From: Haemophilus haemolyticus | GTDB lineage: Bacteria > Pseudomonadota > Gammaproteobacteria > Enterobacterales > Pasteurellaceae | Assembly: GCF_003351405.1 (NCBI RefSeq) | Contig: NZ_CP031240.1 | Location: 310,001 to 374,000 of the forward strand | Length of the DNA: 64,000 bases | Reading direction: 5' to 3' | In this document: one piece after another, positions 9,954-18,698 of the stretch | Layout: each line of letters begins with the position of its first letter | Numbering within the stretch: position 1 is the first letter of the stretch | Made by a program: the position numbers and the translations under genes | Notes under the pieces: generated by a model | Database searches by the model: none | What the model saw: only the letters and a program-made list of their open reading frames with translations | What the model was told of the DNA's origin: nothing

Positions 9954-10085
9954 AGTATCTTCCGAGTAAAAAATGAATGCGGTTAGTATAGATCTTTTAT
10001 TTTTATTACGGAAATCAATAAAATTTTTACCGCACTTTTTTCGTAGCAAATTTTTGATTTATCTCATCTTTTCATCAAAACATTC

Positions 10086-10113
10086 TTTACCATTTAACTT
10101 CTTGGATTAAAAT
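10086..10113 (+). promoter_or_regulatory. Candidate yedE promoter
   Basis: TTTACC (10086-10091), a 16-base gap and TAAAAT (10108-10113), about 70 bases before the yedE ATG. Judged by eye only. Confidence 0.35.
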
Positions 10114-10181
10114 GAACATGCTTTTCGAGTATTCGAGAGTACACAATTTAGTTTAACTTTAGATATCACAAGGGTTTCATT

Positions 10182-11240
10182 ATGAAAGGATCAAAATGGC
10201 CTGTGGTTGCAGGTGCTGCACTTGGTATCATCGCTCCACTACTTACTTATAGCGGAAATCCCGGCAACATGGGATTCTGCGCAGCCTGTTTCTTACGCGA
10301 TACAGCTGGCTCCATTGGCTTACATCAAGCCGCTCCACTTCAATATATTCGCCCCGAACTCATCGGATTAATATTCGGTGCGTTAGTGAGTGCGTTATTT
10401 GCAAAAGAATTCCGTGCTCGAGGTGGCTCATCGCCATTCATTCGCTTAATTTTAGGCGCATTTGCCATGATTGGAGCCCTAACATTCTTAGGTTGTCCAT
10501 GGCGTGCATATTTGCGTTTAGGCGGCGGCGATTTATCTGCGATTGCCGGTATTGTCGGTTTATTTGTCGGCGTACTAGGCGGAATTTTCTTTAGCAATCG
10601 AGGATTTTCTCTCGGCAAATCAAAAGAACAAGCTCCTGTTACTGGCTGGATTTCTGTCATTATCGCGGGTTTATTACTTATTGGCGTTATCACACAATTT
10701 AGTCTTGGCGAAGGTTTACCGCTTTATTTCTCACAAAAAGGCCCTGGCGCACAACATGCATTTTGGGCATTATCTTTAGCAGGCGGGTTAATCATAGGCG
10801 TATTAATGCAAAAATCACGTTTCTGCTCAATTGGTGCATTCCGCAATTTCATTCTATTCCGTGATTCTTCATTATTGAATGGTGTTATCGCTTTAGTGGT
10901 ATTTGCTGCTATTACCAATGCTTCACTTGGCCAATTCCATTTAGGGTTTGAACAACAACCTGGTGCACATAATCAATATCTTTGGAACTTCCTCGGCATG
11001 GCACTTTGCGGATTATGCTTCGCCCTCGGCGGTGGTTGCCCAGGCAAACATTTAGTTCATCTTGGTGAAGGCGATAATGACTCCGCTATTTTTGTGCTTG
11101 GTATGCTTTTAGGTGCAGCTGCTGCACATCGTTTAAGCCTTGCAGCTTCAGGCTCTGGCATTGGTGAATTTACGCCTTACGCTTTAGTGCTTGGATTTAT
11201 ATTCTGCGCCTATATTGGCTTTACCAAAAAATCGGCTTAA
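10182..11240 (+). CDS. yedE: YedE family selenium-associated membrane transporter
   Basis: Polytopic inner-membrane protein of 352 residues from the YeeE/YedE superfamily, YedE branch, which in bacteria goes with selenium metabolism genes and is proposed to carry a selenium or sulfur species. Motifs seen: GNMGFCAACFLRDTAGSIGL at the N-terminus, FLGCPWRAYLRLGGGDLSA, KSRFCSIGAFRNF and GGGCPGKHLVHLGEGDNDSA; the conserved cysteines in these loops are the likely substrate-handling residues. In many genomes yedE is followed by the TusA-like yedF; here the next gene is rnr, so the partner is missing locally. A strong hairpin terminator follows. H. influenzae makes selenoproteins, which fits, but the transported species is not proven. 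Confidence 0.85.
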   Translation: MKGSKWPVVAGAALGIIAPLLTYSGNPGNMGFCAACFLRDTAGSIGLHQAAPLQYIRPELIGLIFGALVSALFAKEFRARGGSSPFIRLILGAFAMIGALTFLGCPWRAYLRLGGGDLSAIAGIVGLFVGVLGGIFFSNRGFSLGKSKEQAPVTGWISVIIAGLLLIGVITQFSLGEGLPLYFSQKGPGAQHAFWALSLAGGLIIGVLMQKSRFCSIGAFRNFILFRDSSLLNGVIALVVFAAITNASLGQFHLGFEQQPGAHNQYLWNFLGMALCGLCFALGGGCPGKHLVHLGEGDNDSAIFVLGMLLGAAAAHRLSLAASGSGIGEFTPYALVLGFIFCAYIGFTKKSA

Positions 11241-11250
11241 TTCACTTTCT

Positions 11251-11280
11251 ATCTGCACTCATCACGAGTGCAGATTTTCT
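11251..11280 (+). terminator. Rho-independent terminator after yedE
   Basis: Stem ATCTGCACTC / GAGTGCAGAT, short loop, then TTTCTTTT. Confidence 0.85.
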
Positions 11281-11343
11281 TTTCCTTGCATTATCCCCCT
11301 TACAGTGTCAAACTCTCCGCACTTTTTAAAACTGTAAAAAATA

Positions 11344-13692
11344 ATGACAAAAAAACGTAAAAACTTAATCAACCAAGATCCTCATTACAAACGAGAATTG
11401 GAAAAATACGGCAATCCAATCCCGAGCCGTGAGTTCATTTTAAGCGTTATTCGAGACAATAATGCGCCAATGAATCGGGATGAAATTTTGACCGCACTTT
11501 CCATTCGAAATGAAGATCAAATAGAAGCAATGCGTCGCCGATTACGCGCGATGGAAAATGATGGACAATTAGTATTCACCAAACGTAAACGCTATGCCTT
11601 ACCAGAAAAATTAGATTTATTTAAAGGCACGGTAATTGGTCATCGCGAAGGTTTCGGTTTTTTACAGGTCGATGGCAAAAAGGATGATTTATTCATTCCG
11701 AACCATCAAATGCAAAGAGTCATGCATGGAGATTTTGTCTTAGCGCAACCTGCCGGATTAGATCGTCGTGGTCGCCGTGAAGTGCGAATTGTGCGCGTAT
11801 TAGAAAGCCGTAAAAAACAAATTGTGGGTCGCTTTTTCTTAGAAAACGGTTTTAGCTATGTGGTGCCTGATGACAGCAGAATTGGCCGAGATATTCTCGT
11901 GCCAAATGAACATCGTAATGGCGCACGTATGGGACAAGTTGTCGTTGTCGAATTACAAGAACGTTCTGTCAGTTTTAACCAGCCAATTGGCGTAATCACT
12001 GAGATCCTAGGCGATAATATGGCGAAAGGAATGGAAGTTGAAATCGCCTTGCGTAACCACGATATTCCCCATAAGTTTCCAAGTGCGGTGGAAAAATACG
12101 TCAAAAAATTCACTGAAGAAGTCCCTGAAGAAGCAAAAAAAGGTCGTGTGGATTTACGCAATTTACCGCTTGTGACGATTGATGGTGAAGATGCTCGCGA
12201 TTTTGACGATGCTGTTTATTGTGAAAAACATGGCAAAGGCTGGAAACTTTGGGTAGCGATTGCGGATGTCAGTTATTACGTACGTTTACGTTCCGCTTTG
12301 GATGTAGAAGCGCATAATCGTGGTAACTCAGTCTATTTTCCGAACCGAGTTGTACCAATGCTACCTGAAATTTTATCAAACGGCTTATGCTCTCTTAACC
12401 CTCAAGTGGATCGTTTGTGTATGGTGTGTGAGATGCAAATTTCTGCCAAAGGCAAGCTCACAGATTATCGCTTTTATGAAGCGGTGATGAATTCTCACGC
12501 CCGCCTCACTTATACCAAAGTAGCAAAAATGCTTGAAGGCGATGAAGAATTACGCGCTCGTTATTCTACGCTTGTGCCTCATTTAGAAGAACTTTATAAA
12601 CTCTATCAGGCTTTGCTTGGTGCGCGTCATCAACGTGGTGCGATCGATTTTGAAACCATTGAAACTAAGTTTATTTTCAATGCAATGGGAAGAATTGAGC
12701 GCATTGAACCCGTTGTTCGAAATGATGCCCACAAAATCATTGAGGAATGTATGATTCTTGCGAATATCGCAGCAGCCAATTTTATGGAAAAACATAAAGA
12801 GCCTGCGTTATATCGTATTCATGCCACCCCGAGCGAAGAAAAATTAACATCGTTCCGCACTTTCTTAAGTGAGTTTGGTTTAACTTTAGAAGGCGGATTA
12901 AAACCAACCACAAAAGACCATGCTGCTCTCTTAGAAAAAGTTAAAGAACGACCTGATCATGAACTTATTCAAACAATGTTGCTACGCTCATTAAGTCAAG
13001 CTGTCTATCATGCTGATAATATTGGGCACTTTGGTTTGGCTTTGGAAGAGTATGCTCACTTTACTTCGCCAATTCGCCGTTATCCAGACTTAACACTTCA
13101 TCGAGGCATCAAGTATTTACTCGCCAAAGAACAAGGCGCCAAACGTAAAACAACAGATACTGGCGGTTATCATTACTCTTTTGATGAAATGGATTTACTT
13201 GGCAATCACTGTTCAATGACGGAACGCCGTGCTGACGACGCAACTCGTGAAGTAGCAGATTGGCTAAAATGCGAATATATGCAAGATCATGTCGGCGGTG
13301 AATTTAGCGGTGTGATTTCATCTGTGACTGGATTTGGTTTATTTGTACGCTTAGATGATTTATTCATCGATGGTTTAGTCCATATTTCCACCTTAGAAAA
13401 CGATTATTACCAATTCGATGCAGCAAAACAGCGTTTAATTGGCGAAAATAGCGGAATGCAATATCGCTTAGGCGATAAAGTTCGCATCAAAGTTGAAGCG
13501 GTACATTTAGAAAATAAAATGGTCGATTTCTCGCTGATGGGGAGTGAACGTAAACCTCGTCGAACTGGAAAAACCGCGAAAGAAAAAGCCAAGAAAGTCT
13601 TTAAAGAGCTACCGTCTAAAGCATCAAAAAAACGAAAAAGTGCGGTAAAAAAGAAAGAAGTTTCGAAGAAAACATCTAGAAAACGAAAATAG
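11344..13692 (+). CDS. rnr: Ribonuclease R
   Basis: 3'-5' exoribonuclease that degrades structured RNA processively and takes part in rRNA and trans-translation quality control. The 782-residue protein has an N-terminal winged-helix region ([21 protein letters not shown]), two cold-shock RNA-binding domains, and a large RNB catalytic domain with the metal-binding aspartates in [16 protein letters not shown] and the downstream [16 protein letters not shown]. An S1 domain follows ([20 protein letters not shown]), then a very basic Lys/Arg/Ser tail typical of RNase R. It precedes rlmB by 55 bases on the same strand, as in many gamma-proteobacteria, and the pair is probably one operon. Confidence 0.97.
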   Translation: MTKKRKNLINQDPHYKRELEKYGNPIPSREFILSVIRDNNAPMNRDEILTALSIRNEDQIEAMRRRLRAMENDGQLVFTKRKRYALPEKLDLFKGTVIGHREGFGFLQVDGKKDDLFIPNHQMQRVMHGDFVLAQPAGLDRRGRREVRIVRVLESRKKQIVGRFFLENGFSYVVPDDSRIGRDILVPNEHRNGARMGQVVVVELQERSVSFNQPIGVITEILGDNMAKGMEVEIALRNHDIPHKFPSAVEKYVKKFTEEVPEEAKKGRVDLRNLPLVTIDGEDARDFDDAVYCEKHGKGWKLWVAIADVSYYVRLRSALDVEAHNRGNSVYFPNRVVPMLPEILSNGLCSLNPQVDRLCMVCEMQISAKGKLTDYRFYEAVMNSHARLTYTKVAKMLEGDEELRARYSTLVPHLEELYKLYQALLGARHQRGAIDFETIETKFIFNAMGRIERIEPVVRNDAHKIIEECMILANIAAANFMEKHKEPALYRIHATPSEEKLTSFRTFLSEFGLTLEGGLKPTTKDHAALLEKVKERPDHELIQTMLLRSLSQAVYHADNIGHFGLALEEYAHFTSPIRRYPDLTLHRGIKYLLAKEQGAKRKTTDTGGYHYSFDEMDLLGNHCSMTERRADDATREVADWLKCEYMQDHVGGEFSGVISSVTGFGLFVRLDDLFIDGLVHISTLENDYYQFDAAKQRLIGENSGMQYRLGDKVRIKVEAVHLENKMVDFSLMGSERKPRRTGKTAKEKAKKVFKELPSKASKKRKSAVKKKEVSKKTSRKRK

Positions 13693-13747
13693 TTCACTTC
13701 CCATTGTAAGAATGAATTAAAAATTCAAATAAGAAAAAGAGAAATTT

Positions 13748-14488
13748 ATGTCAGAACAAATTTACGGTATTCATGCTGTTAATAGTATTTTAACCCATTC
13801 GCCAGAACGTTTAATTGAAGTCTTCGTACTTAAAGGACGTGAAGATAAACGTCTACAGCCACTCTTAAACGAGCTTTATTCCCTAGGAATTGGTGTGCAA
13901 TTCGTTAATCGACAAACACTTGATAAAAAAGCCGATGGTGAGGTTCATCAAGGTGTCATAGCTCGAGTACAAGCGGCAAAAGAGCTGAATGAAAATGATC
14001 TTGATGAAATTCTTGCGAATAAACAAAATCCGCTTTTATTAGTTTTGGATGGCGTGACGGATCCACACAACTTGGGAGCATGTTTGCGAACAGCTGATGC
14101 AGCGGGCGCAGTGGCCGTGATCGTACCAAAAGATAAATCAGCACAATTAACATCTATCGCGCGTAAAGTTGCTTGTGGCGCAGCAGAAACCGTGCCGTTA
14201 ATTCGTGTAACCAATCTTTCTCGCACACTACGCGATTTACAGCAAAATCATAATATTTGGGTGGTTGGCACTGCTGGCGAAGCCACTGAAACCATTTATC
14301 AAAGCAAATTGACAGGGCCACTAGCACTTGTTATGGGAGCTGAAGGCGAAGGGATGCGTCGTTTAACGCGTGAACATTGCGATCAACTGATTAGCATTCC
14401 AATGGCTGGTTCAGTTTCATCATTAAATGTATCTGTCGCAACAGGGGTATGTTTATTTGAAATTGTACGTCAGCGTTCAGGTTCATAA
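13748..14488 (+). CDS. rlmB: 23S rRNA (guanosine-2'-O-)-methyltransferase RlmB
   Basis: SpoU-class (SPOUT, trefoil-knot) methyltransferase that modifies G2251 of 23S rRNA in the peptidyl-transferase P loop. It has 246 residues. An N-terminal substrate-binding domain starts [20 protein letters not shown], and the knotted catalytic domain carries all three SpoU motifs: [30 protein letters not shown] and [19 protein letters not shown]. Cotranscribed with rnr upstream; the inverted uptake-signal pair immediately after the stop is the probable terminator shared with convergent clpB. Confidence 0.97.
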   Translation: MSEQIYGIHAVNSILTHSPERLIEVFVLKGREDKRLQPLLNELYSLGIGVQFVNRQTLDKKADGEVHQGVIARVQAAKELNENDLDEILANKQNPLLLVLDGVTDPHNLGACLRTADAAGAVAVIVPKDKSAQLTSIARKVACGAAETVPLIRVTNLSRTLRDLQQNHNIWVVGTAGEATETIYQSKLTGPLALVMGAEGEGMRRLTREHCDQLISIPMAGSVSSLNVSVATGVCLFEIVRQRSGS

Positions 14489-14489
14489 G

Positions 14490-14517
14490 AAAAGTGCGGT
14501 AAATTTACCGCACTTTT
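14490..14517. terminator. Inverted uptake-signal pair, bidirectional terminator
   Basis: AAAAGTGCGGTAAA and TTTACCGCACTTTT form a long perfect stem between the convergent rlmB and clpB genes, flanked by A and T runs on both sides. Confidence 0.85.
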
Positions 14518-14524
14518 TTAACAC

Positions 14525-17095
14525 CTATTGGCTAGCTTGAACTTCTGAGTTGGCGTAATCAATGGTAACAACCTTACCAGGTAATAACGCACCAGATAGA
14601 ATTTGTTGTGCCAAGCTGTTTTCGATCTCTTGTTGAATTGCACGTTTCAATGGACGCGCGCCATAAATTGGATCGTAACCCACTTCACCAATGAAATCTA
14701 ATAAAGCGTCAGTAAACACTAATTCGTACCCTCGAGTTTCCATACGTTTTGCTAAGCGCTCTAATTGAATATTTGCAATCGCACGAATATTCTCTTTACC
14801 AAGTGGATGGAATACCACGGTCTCGTCAATACGGTTGATAAATTCCGGACGGAAATGTTGCCCCACTACAGACATCACTAAGGCTTTCATTTCGCTATAG
14901 CTTTCATCTTTGCTGCCCTGAATTAAATCAGAACCCAAGTTAGAGGTCATGATCACCACGGTATTACGGAAGTCCACGGTACGACCTTGCCCGTCAGTTA
15001 AACGACCATCATCTAACACTTGCAATAAGATGTTGAACACATCCGTATGGGCTTTTTCAACCTCATCTAACAAGATCACTGAATACGGACGACGGCGAAC
15101 GGCTTCAGTTAAATAACCGCCTTCTTCATAACCAACATAACCTGGAGGTGCCCCAACTAAACGAGAGACACTGTGTTTTTCCATAAACTCTGACATATCG
15201 ATACGTACCATCGCATCTTCACTATCAAACAAGAATTTAGCCAAAGTTTTGCAAAGCTCTGTTTTACCTACACCTGTCGGACCGAGGAACAAGAAAGAAC
15301 CAATTGGGCGGTTAGGATCGGAAAGACCAGCACGGCTACGACGAATCGCGTTCGCGACGGCATCAACTGCTTCTTCTTGGCCAATCACTCGTTTATGTAG
15401 TTCATCTTCCATGCGCAAGAGCTTTTCTTTCTCGCCTTCCATCATTTTAGATACAGGAATGCCTGTGGCTTTAGAAAGCACTTCTGCAATTTCTTCATCT
15501 GTGACGCGATAGCGTAAAAGCGTCATTTCTTTTCCTTCGCTGGTTTCAGCTTGCTCAAGTTGCTTTTCAAGAGCAGGGATGCGGCCATATTGCAACTCAG
15601 ACATTTTAGCTAAATCACCCGCGCGACGAGCTTGTTCTAGTTCGGTTTTTGCAGTATCTAACTCTTGTTTAATATGTTGAGAGCCAGAAAGCGTTGCTTT
15701 TTCAGATTTCCACACTTCTTCAAGTTCGGCATATTCACGTTCTTTGTCAGCCAATTCTTTCTCTAACATTTCTAAACGTTTGCGACTTGCTTCGTCTTCT
15801 TCTTTTTGTAACGCCTGTTGTTCCAATTTTAATTGGATAATACGACGTTCAAGACGATCAAGCGGTTCAGGTTTAGAATCTATTTCCATACGGATGCTAG
15901 ATGCTGCTTCATCGATCAAGTCGATGGCTTTATCCGGCAATTGACGATCAGAAATATAACGATGTGAAAGCGTTGCTGCTGCGACAATCGCAGGGTCAGT
16001 AATATCCACGTGGTGATGAATTTCATAACGTTCTTTCAAACCACGTAAGATCGCAATCGTATCTTCTACACTTGGTTCGTCCACAAAGACTTTTTGGAAA
16101 CGACGTTCAAGTGCGGCATCTTTTTCGATATATTGACGATATTCATCTAAAGTGGTTGCCCCCACGCAATGTAATTCACCGCGCGCTAAACTTGGTTTTA
16201 ACAAGTTACCGGCATCCATCGCACCATCGGTTTTACCCGCGCCGACCATTGTATGAATTTCGTCAATAAAGAGGATAACGCGTCCTTCTTCTTTCGAAAG
16301 TTCATTGAGCACCGCTTTTAAACGTTCTTCAAATTCACCACGATATTTCGCACCAGCAATCAATGCGCCCATATCTAATGAAAGGACGCGTTTATTTTTC
16401 AAACCTTCAGGCACTTCACCATTTACAATACGTTGTGCCAAGCCTTCGACAATCGCTGTTTTCCCCACACCTGGTTCACCAATTAACACAGGGTTATTTT
16501 TGGTACGACGTTGTAATACTTGAATGGCTCGACGAATTTCTTCATCACGCCCAATGACAGGATCAAGTTTGCCACTTTCTGCACGAGCAGTTAAATCAAT
16601 CGTATATTTTTCTAATGCTTGTCTGCTTTCTTCTGCATTTTGATCGTTCACGTTTTGTCCCCCTCTAATTTGCTGGATGGCTTGCGAAATTTGTTCTTTT
16701 TTCGCACCGCACTTTTTCAAAATATCGCTGAGCGTTCCTCGTTCTTCTAAAGCTGCAAGCAAAAATAATTCGCTTGAAATAAATTTATCTTGGTTTTGCT
16801 GTGCGAATTTATCGCATAGATTAAGTAAATTAATGAGCTGACGTGAAAGTTGTACATCACCGCCATTGCCAATAACTTGCGGCAATTTATTTAGTTCAGT
16901 CTTTAATTCATTACGCAATAACGCCACATTTACGCCACTTGCAGTTAAAATTGGCGCAATGGAGCCGCCCTGTTGATTTAAAAGTGCGGTCAATAAATGC
17001 ACGGGTTCAATAAATTGATTGTCTTTTCCGATAGCAAGTGATTGTGCTTCGCTTAAAGCTTCTTGAAATTTTGTCGTAAATTTTTCAATGTTCAT
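14525..17095 (-). CDS. clpB: ATP-dependent disaggregase ClpB
   Basis: Hexameric Hsp104/ClpB chaperone that pulls polypeptides out of aggregates together with DnaK. The 856-residue protein has an N-terminal Clp repeat domain ([20 protein letters not shown]), a first AAA+ module (Walker A GEPGVGKT, Walker [12 protein letters not shown]), the long coiled-coil M-domain between roughly residues 405 and 525 ([20 protein letters not shown] region) that marks ClpB rather than ClpA, and a second AAA+ module ([26 protein letters not shown]). No ClpP-binding loop is apparent, as expected. Transcribed alone; a sequence resembling a sigma-32 promoter lies upstream. Confidence 0.98.
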   Translation of the reverse strand: MNIEKFTTKFQEALSEAQSLAIGKDNQFIEPVHLLTALLNQQGGSIAPILTASGVNVALLRNELKTELNKLPQVIGNGGDVQLSRQLINLLNLCDKFAQQNQDKFISSELFLLAALEERGTLSDILKKCGAKKEQISQAIQQIRGGQNVNDQNAEESRQALEKYTIDLTARAESGKLDPVIGRDEEIRRAIQVLQRRTKNNPVLIGEPGVGKTAIVEGLAQRIVNGEVPEGLKNKRVLSLDMGALIAGAKYRGEFEERLKAVLNELSKEEGRVILFIDEIHTMVGAGKTDGAMDAGNLLKPSLARGELHCVGATTLDEYRQYIEKDAALERRFQKVFVDEPSVEDTIAILRGLKERYEIHHHVDITDPAIVAAATLSHRYISDRQLPDKAIDLIDEAASSIRMEIDSKPEPLDRLERRIIQLKLEQQALQKEEDEASRKRLEMLEKELADKEREYAELEEVWKSEKATLSGSQHIKQELDTAKTELEQARRAGDLAKMSELQYGRIPALEKQLEQAETSEGKEMTLLRYRVTDEEIAEVLSKATGIPVSKMMEGEKEKLLRMEDELHKRVIGQEEAVDAVANAIRRSRAGLSDPNRPIGSFLFLGPTGVGKTELCKTLAKFLFDSEDAMVRIDMSEFMEKHSVSRLVGAPPGYVGYEEGGYLTEAVRRRPYSVILLDEVEKAHTDVFNILLQVLDDGRLTDGQGRTVDFRNTVVIMTSNLGSDLIQGSKDESYSEMKALVMSVVGQHFRPEFINRIDETVVFHPLGKENIRAIANIQLERLAKRMETRGYELVFTDALLDFIGEVGYDPIYGARPLKRAIQQEIENSLAQQILSGALLPGKVVTIDYANSEVQASQ

Positions 17096-17143
17096 ACAAT
17101 TTCCTCAATTTGGTTTTGGCTTTCGCCCTTTGCCCAAATTAAG

Positions 17144-17168
17144 TAAGATCGTTTGAAAGGATTTCAAG
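17144..17168 (-). promoter_or_regulatory. Candidate heat-shock (sigma-32) promoter of clpB
   Basis: On the minus strand CTTGAAA (17168-17162) is followed about 11 bases later by CGATCTTA, which resembles the sigma-32 -10 consensus CCCATNTA. The spacing is on the short side. Position upstream of a known heat-shock gene supports it. Confidence 0.45.
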
Positions 17169-17223
17169 AGAAAAAATGAAATATTTTTGATTTTATCTAT
17201 CAATAAAAATCTGATGATAGGTT

Positions 17224-17793
17224 TCAACCCACCAAAATATCGAATAGTGGGACATCCCAATGCTCAGTGGGAAGATTTTCTACTTGCTGACATTGATGGG
17301 CTAAACCCACTGGAATAAAAGACTTATTTTGCCAATTCTGCAACGTGCGATCATAAAATCCACCGCCCATACCAAGGCGATTTCCTTGTTTATCAAAAGC
17401 CACCAATGGCGTAAATAAAATATCCAGTTCATTTAATGGCAAGACATTTTGAACATTCAGCTTTGGCTCCCAAATACCAAACTGATTTTGTTTCATTGGC
17501 GTATCGGATAAATAGCGTAAAAACAATAAATGATGTTGAGTAAAAGGATGTAAAACAGACAAATACACATTTTTGTTTTGCATCCAAAGGGATTGGATTA
17601 AGGCTTTTGTAGAAATTTCACCATCAAAAGAAAAATATAATGCAATATTTTTGGCTTGTCGTTGCTCGATAAGATTTAACGCCTGTTGAGTAACCGATTG
17701 TTCAGCTTGGTGCTGTTGAAGTGCAGTTAAATTTGCTCGTATTTTTCGAATTTCAGCGCGGATTTGCTGGCGTTTTTGATTATTCATAGACAT
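17224..17793 (-). CDS. ygfA: 5-formyltetrahydrofolate cyclo-ligase (YgfA)
   Basis: Converts 5-formyl-THF to 5,10-methenyl-THF using ATP; in E. coli it is linked to persister formation and sits directly downstream of 6S RNA, as here. The product has about 189 residues, starting MSMNNQKRQQIRAEIRKIRA. Family motifs seen: NIALYFSFDGEISTKALIQS, the mid-protein PKLN...LNELDILFTPLVAFDKQGNRLGMGGGFYDR, and the C-terminal PVGLAHQCQQVENLPTEHWDVPL. The open frame extends upstream to 17856 but that part is 6S RNA sequence, so the start is one of the two ATGs at 17793 or 17787. Probably cotranscribed with 6S RNA. Confidence 0.93.
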   Translation of the reverse strand: MSMNNQKRQQIRAEIRKIRANLTALQQHQAEQSVTQQALNLIEQRQAKNIALYFSFDGEISTKALIQSLWMQNKNVYLSVLHPFTQHHLLFLRYLSDTPMKQNQFGIWEPKLNVQNVLPLNELDILFTPLVAFDKQGNRLGMGGGFYDRTLQNWQNKSFIPVGLAHQCQQVENLPTEHWDVPLFDILVG

Positions 17794-17806
17794 GAAAAGA
17801 GAAGAT

Positions 17807-18002
17807 AGGACCCAGAGTGCCGCTGTGGGCAGTAGTCCTTGAACCCGACGGTTCAAGGAAATCAGTTGATACCGTTTTCAGGTTTCTTAGCCCAATGAAC
17901 GAGTCAAAGGTTAAGCCTACACACCAACGATAGGAAACCAATTTATAAGATTTAAAGTATCGGCTCAGGGACATAGCCTACTGACGAACACTCCAGGTAA
18001 TT
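17807..18002 (-). ncRNA. ssrS: 6S RNA
   Basis: Small RNA that mimics an open promoter and sequesters sigma-70 RNA polymerase in stationary phase. The ends pair (CCTGGAGTG at the 5' side with CACTCTGGG at the 3' side), and the segment GTCCCTGAGCCGATA, strongly conserved in enterobacterial 6S RNA, lies near the 5' end, with CCTTGAACCGTCGGGTTCAAGG forming a hairpin near the 3' end. The synteny, directly upstream of ygfA with zapA beyond, is the conserved gamma-proteobacterial arrangement. End positions are approximate, from alignment by eye to the E. coli RNA. A TATAAA box at 18016-18011 (minus strand) is a plausible -10. Confidence 0.92.
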
Positions 18003-18247
18003 CTTATGGGTTTATACTAGCCCAAATTCTCAGTATTGACTAGCATTTATTTGTCAATTTTAACGAGTTGCTTATAAAACGACAAAAGAGTCTGATAACA
18101 CAAATTAGTTTTAGGTACTTATTGATCTTGGAGAGAAGAATCTAAAGAATATGGCGGTGACTTAAGTGATTTTTAACTGATTGCTCTGAATTAACTACAT
18201 ATTTTAATTTGAAAAAATCTCAGCCCTATTTCACCGCACTTTCCAAT

Positions 18248-18550
18248 TTAATATTGTTCTTTATTGACACGGATATTTTCTAACGAATGATCTAATTGTT
18301 GGATACCCGTTCTCAATACCTCTTCAATTTTAGCCGCTTTATTTTTTTCTTGACTTAATTCAAAACTCAAATTGAGTGCCACAATAGAAAGCACACGATC
18401 AAGCTGAATAAGGCCTGTCTTTTCTTTCATTTCAGAAACCAATATATCTAAATTACGCGCAGCTTGGCGCAATAATTCTTCTTGCTCAACGGGCACATTT
18501 AAACGCAAGACTTGACCCAAAACTAAAATTTCGACCAATTTTAACGACAT
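18248..18550 (-). CDS. zapA: Cell division protein ZapA
   Basis: Small FtsZ-ring-associated protein that cross-links FtsZ filaments. The 100 residues begin MSLKLVEILVLGQVLRLNVP and contain the ZapA core (LLRQAARNLDILVSEMKEKTG) followed by a coiled-coil dimerisation helix. It lies upstream of 6S RNA/ygfA on the same strand, the usual order zapA-ssrS-ygfA, and is divergent from polA. Confidence 0.93.
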   Translation of the reverse strand: MSLKLVEILVLGQVLRLNVPVEQEELLRQAARNLDILVSEMKEKTGLIQLDRVLSIVALNLSFELSQEKNKAAKIEEVLRTGIQQLDHSLENIRVNKEQY

Positions 18551-18698
18551 TTGATTTCCTTAAATTAAATATTTGAGTGGCCGATATTATGCCATAGCAA
18601 AAAACATTCGTCACAAATTTTACATTGAATCCGCAGTTCGCTCATCACCATAAATTACGCTATAATGCCCACATTTTTCAGTTTAAAACGAGATTTTT

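Noticed and set aside
17780..17974. Open frame of about 64 codons on the minus strand upstream of ygfA
   Set aside because: It lies almost wholly inside 6S RNA and has no protein resemblance; the upstream extension of ygfA to 17856 was dropped for the same reason.
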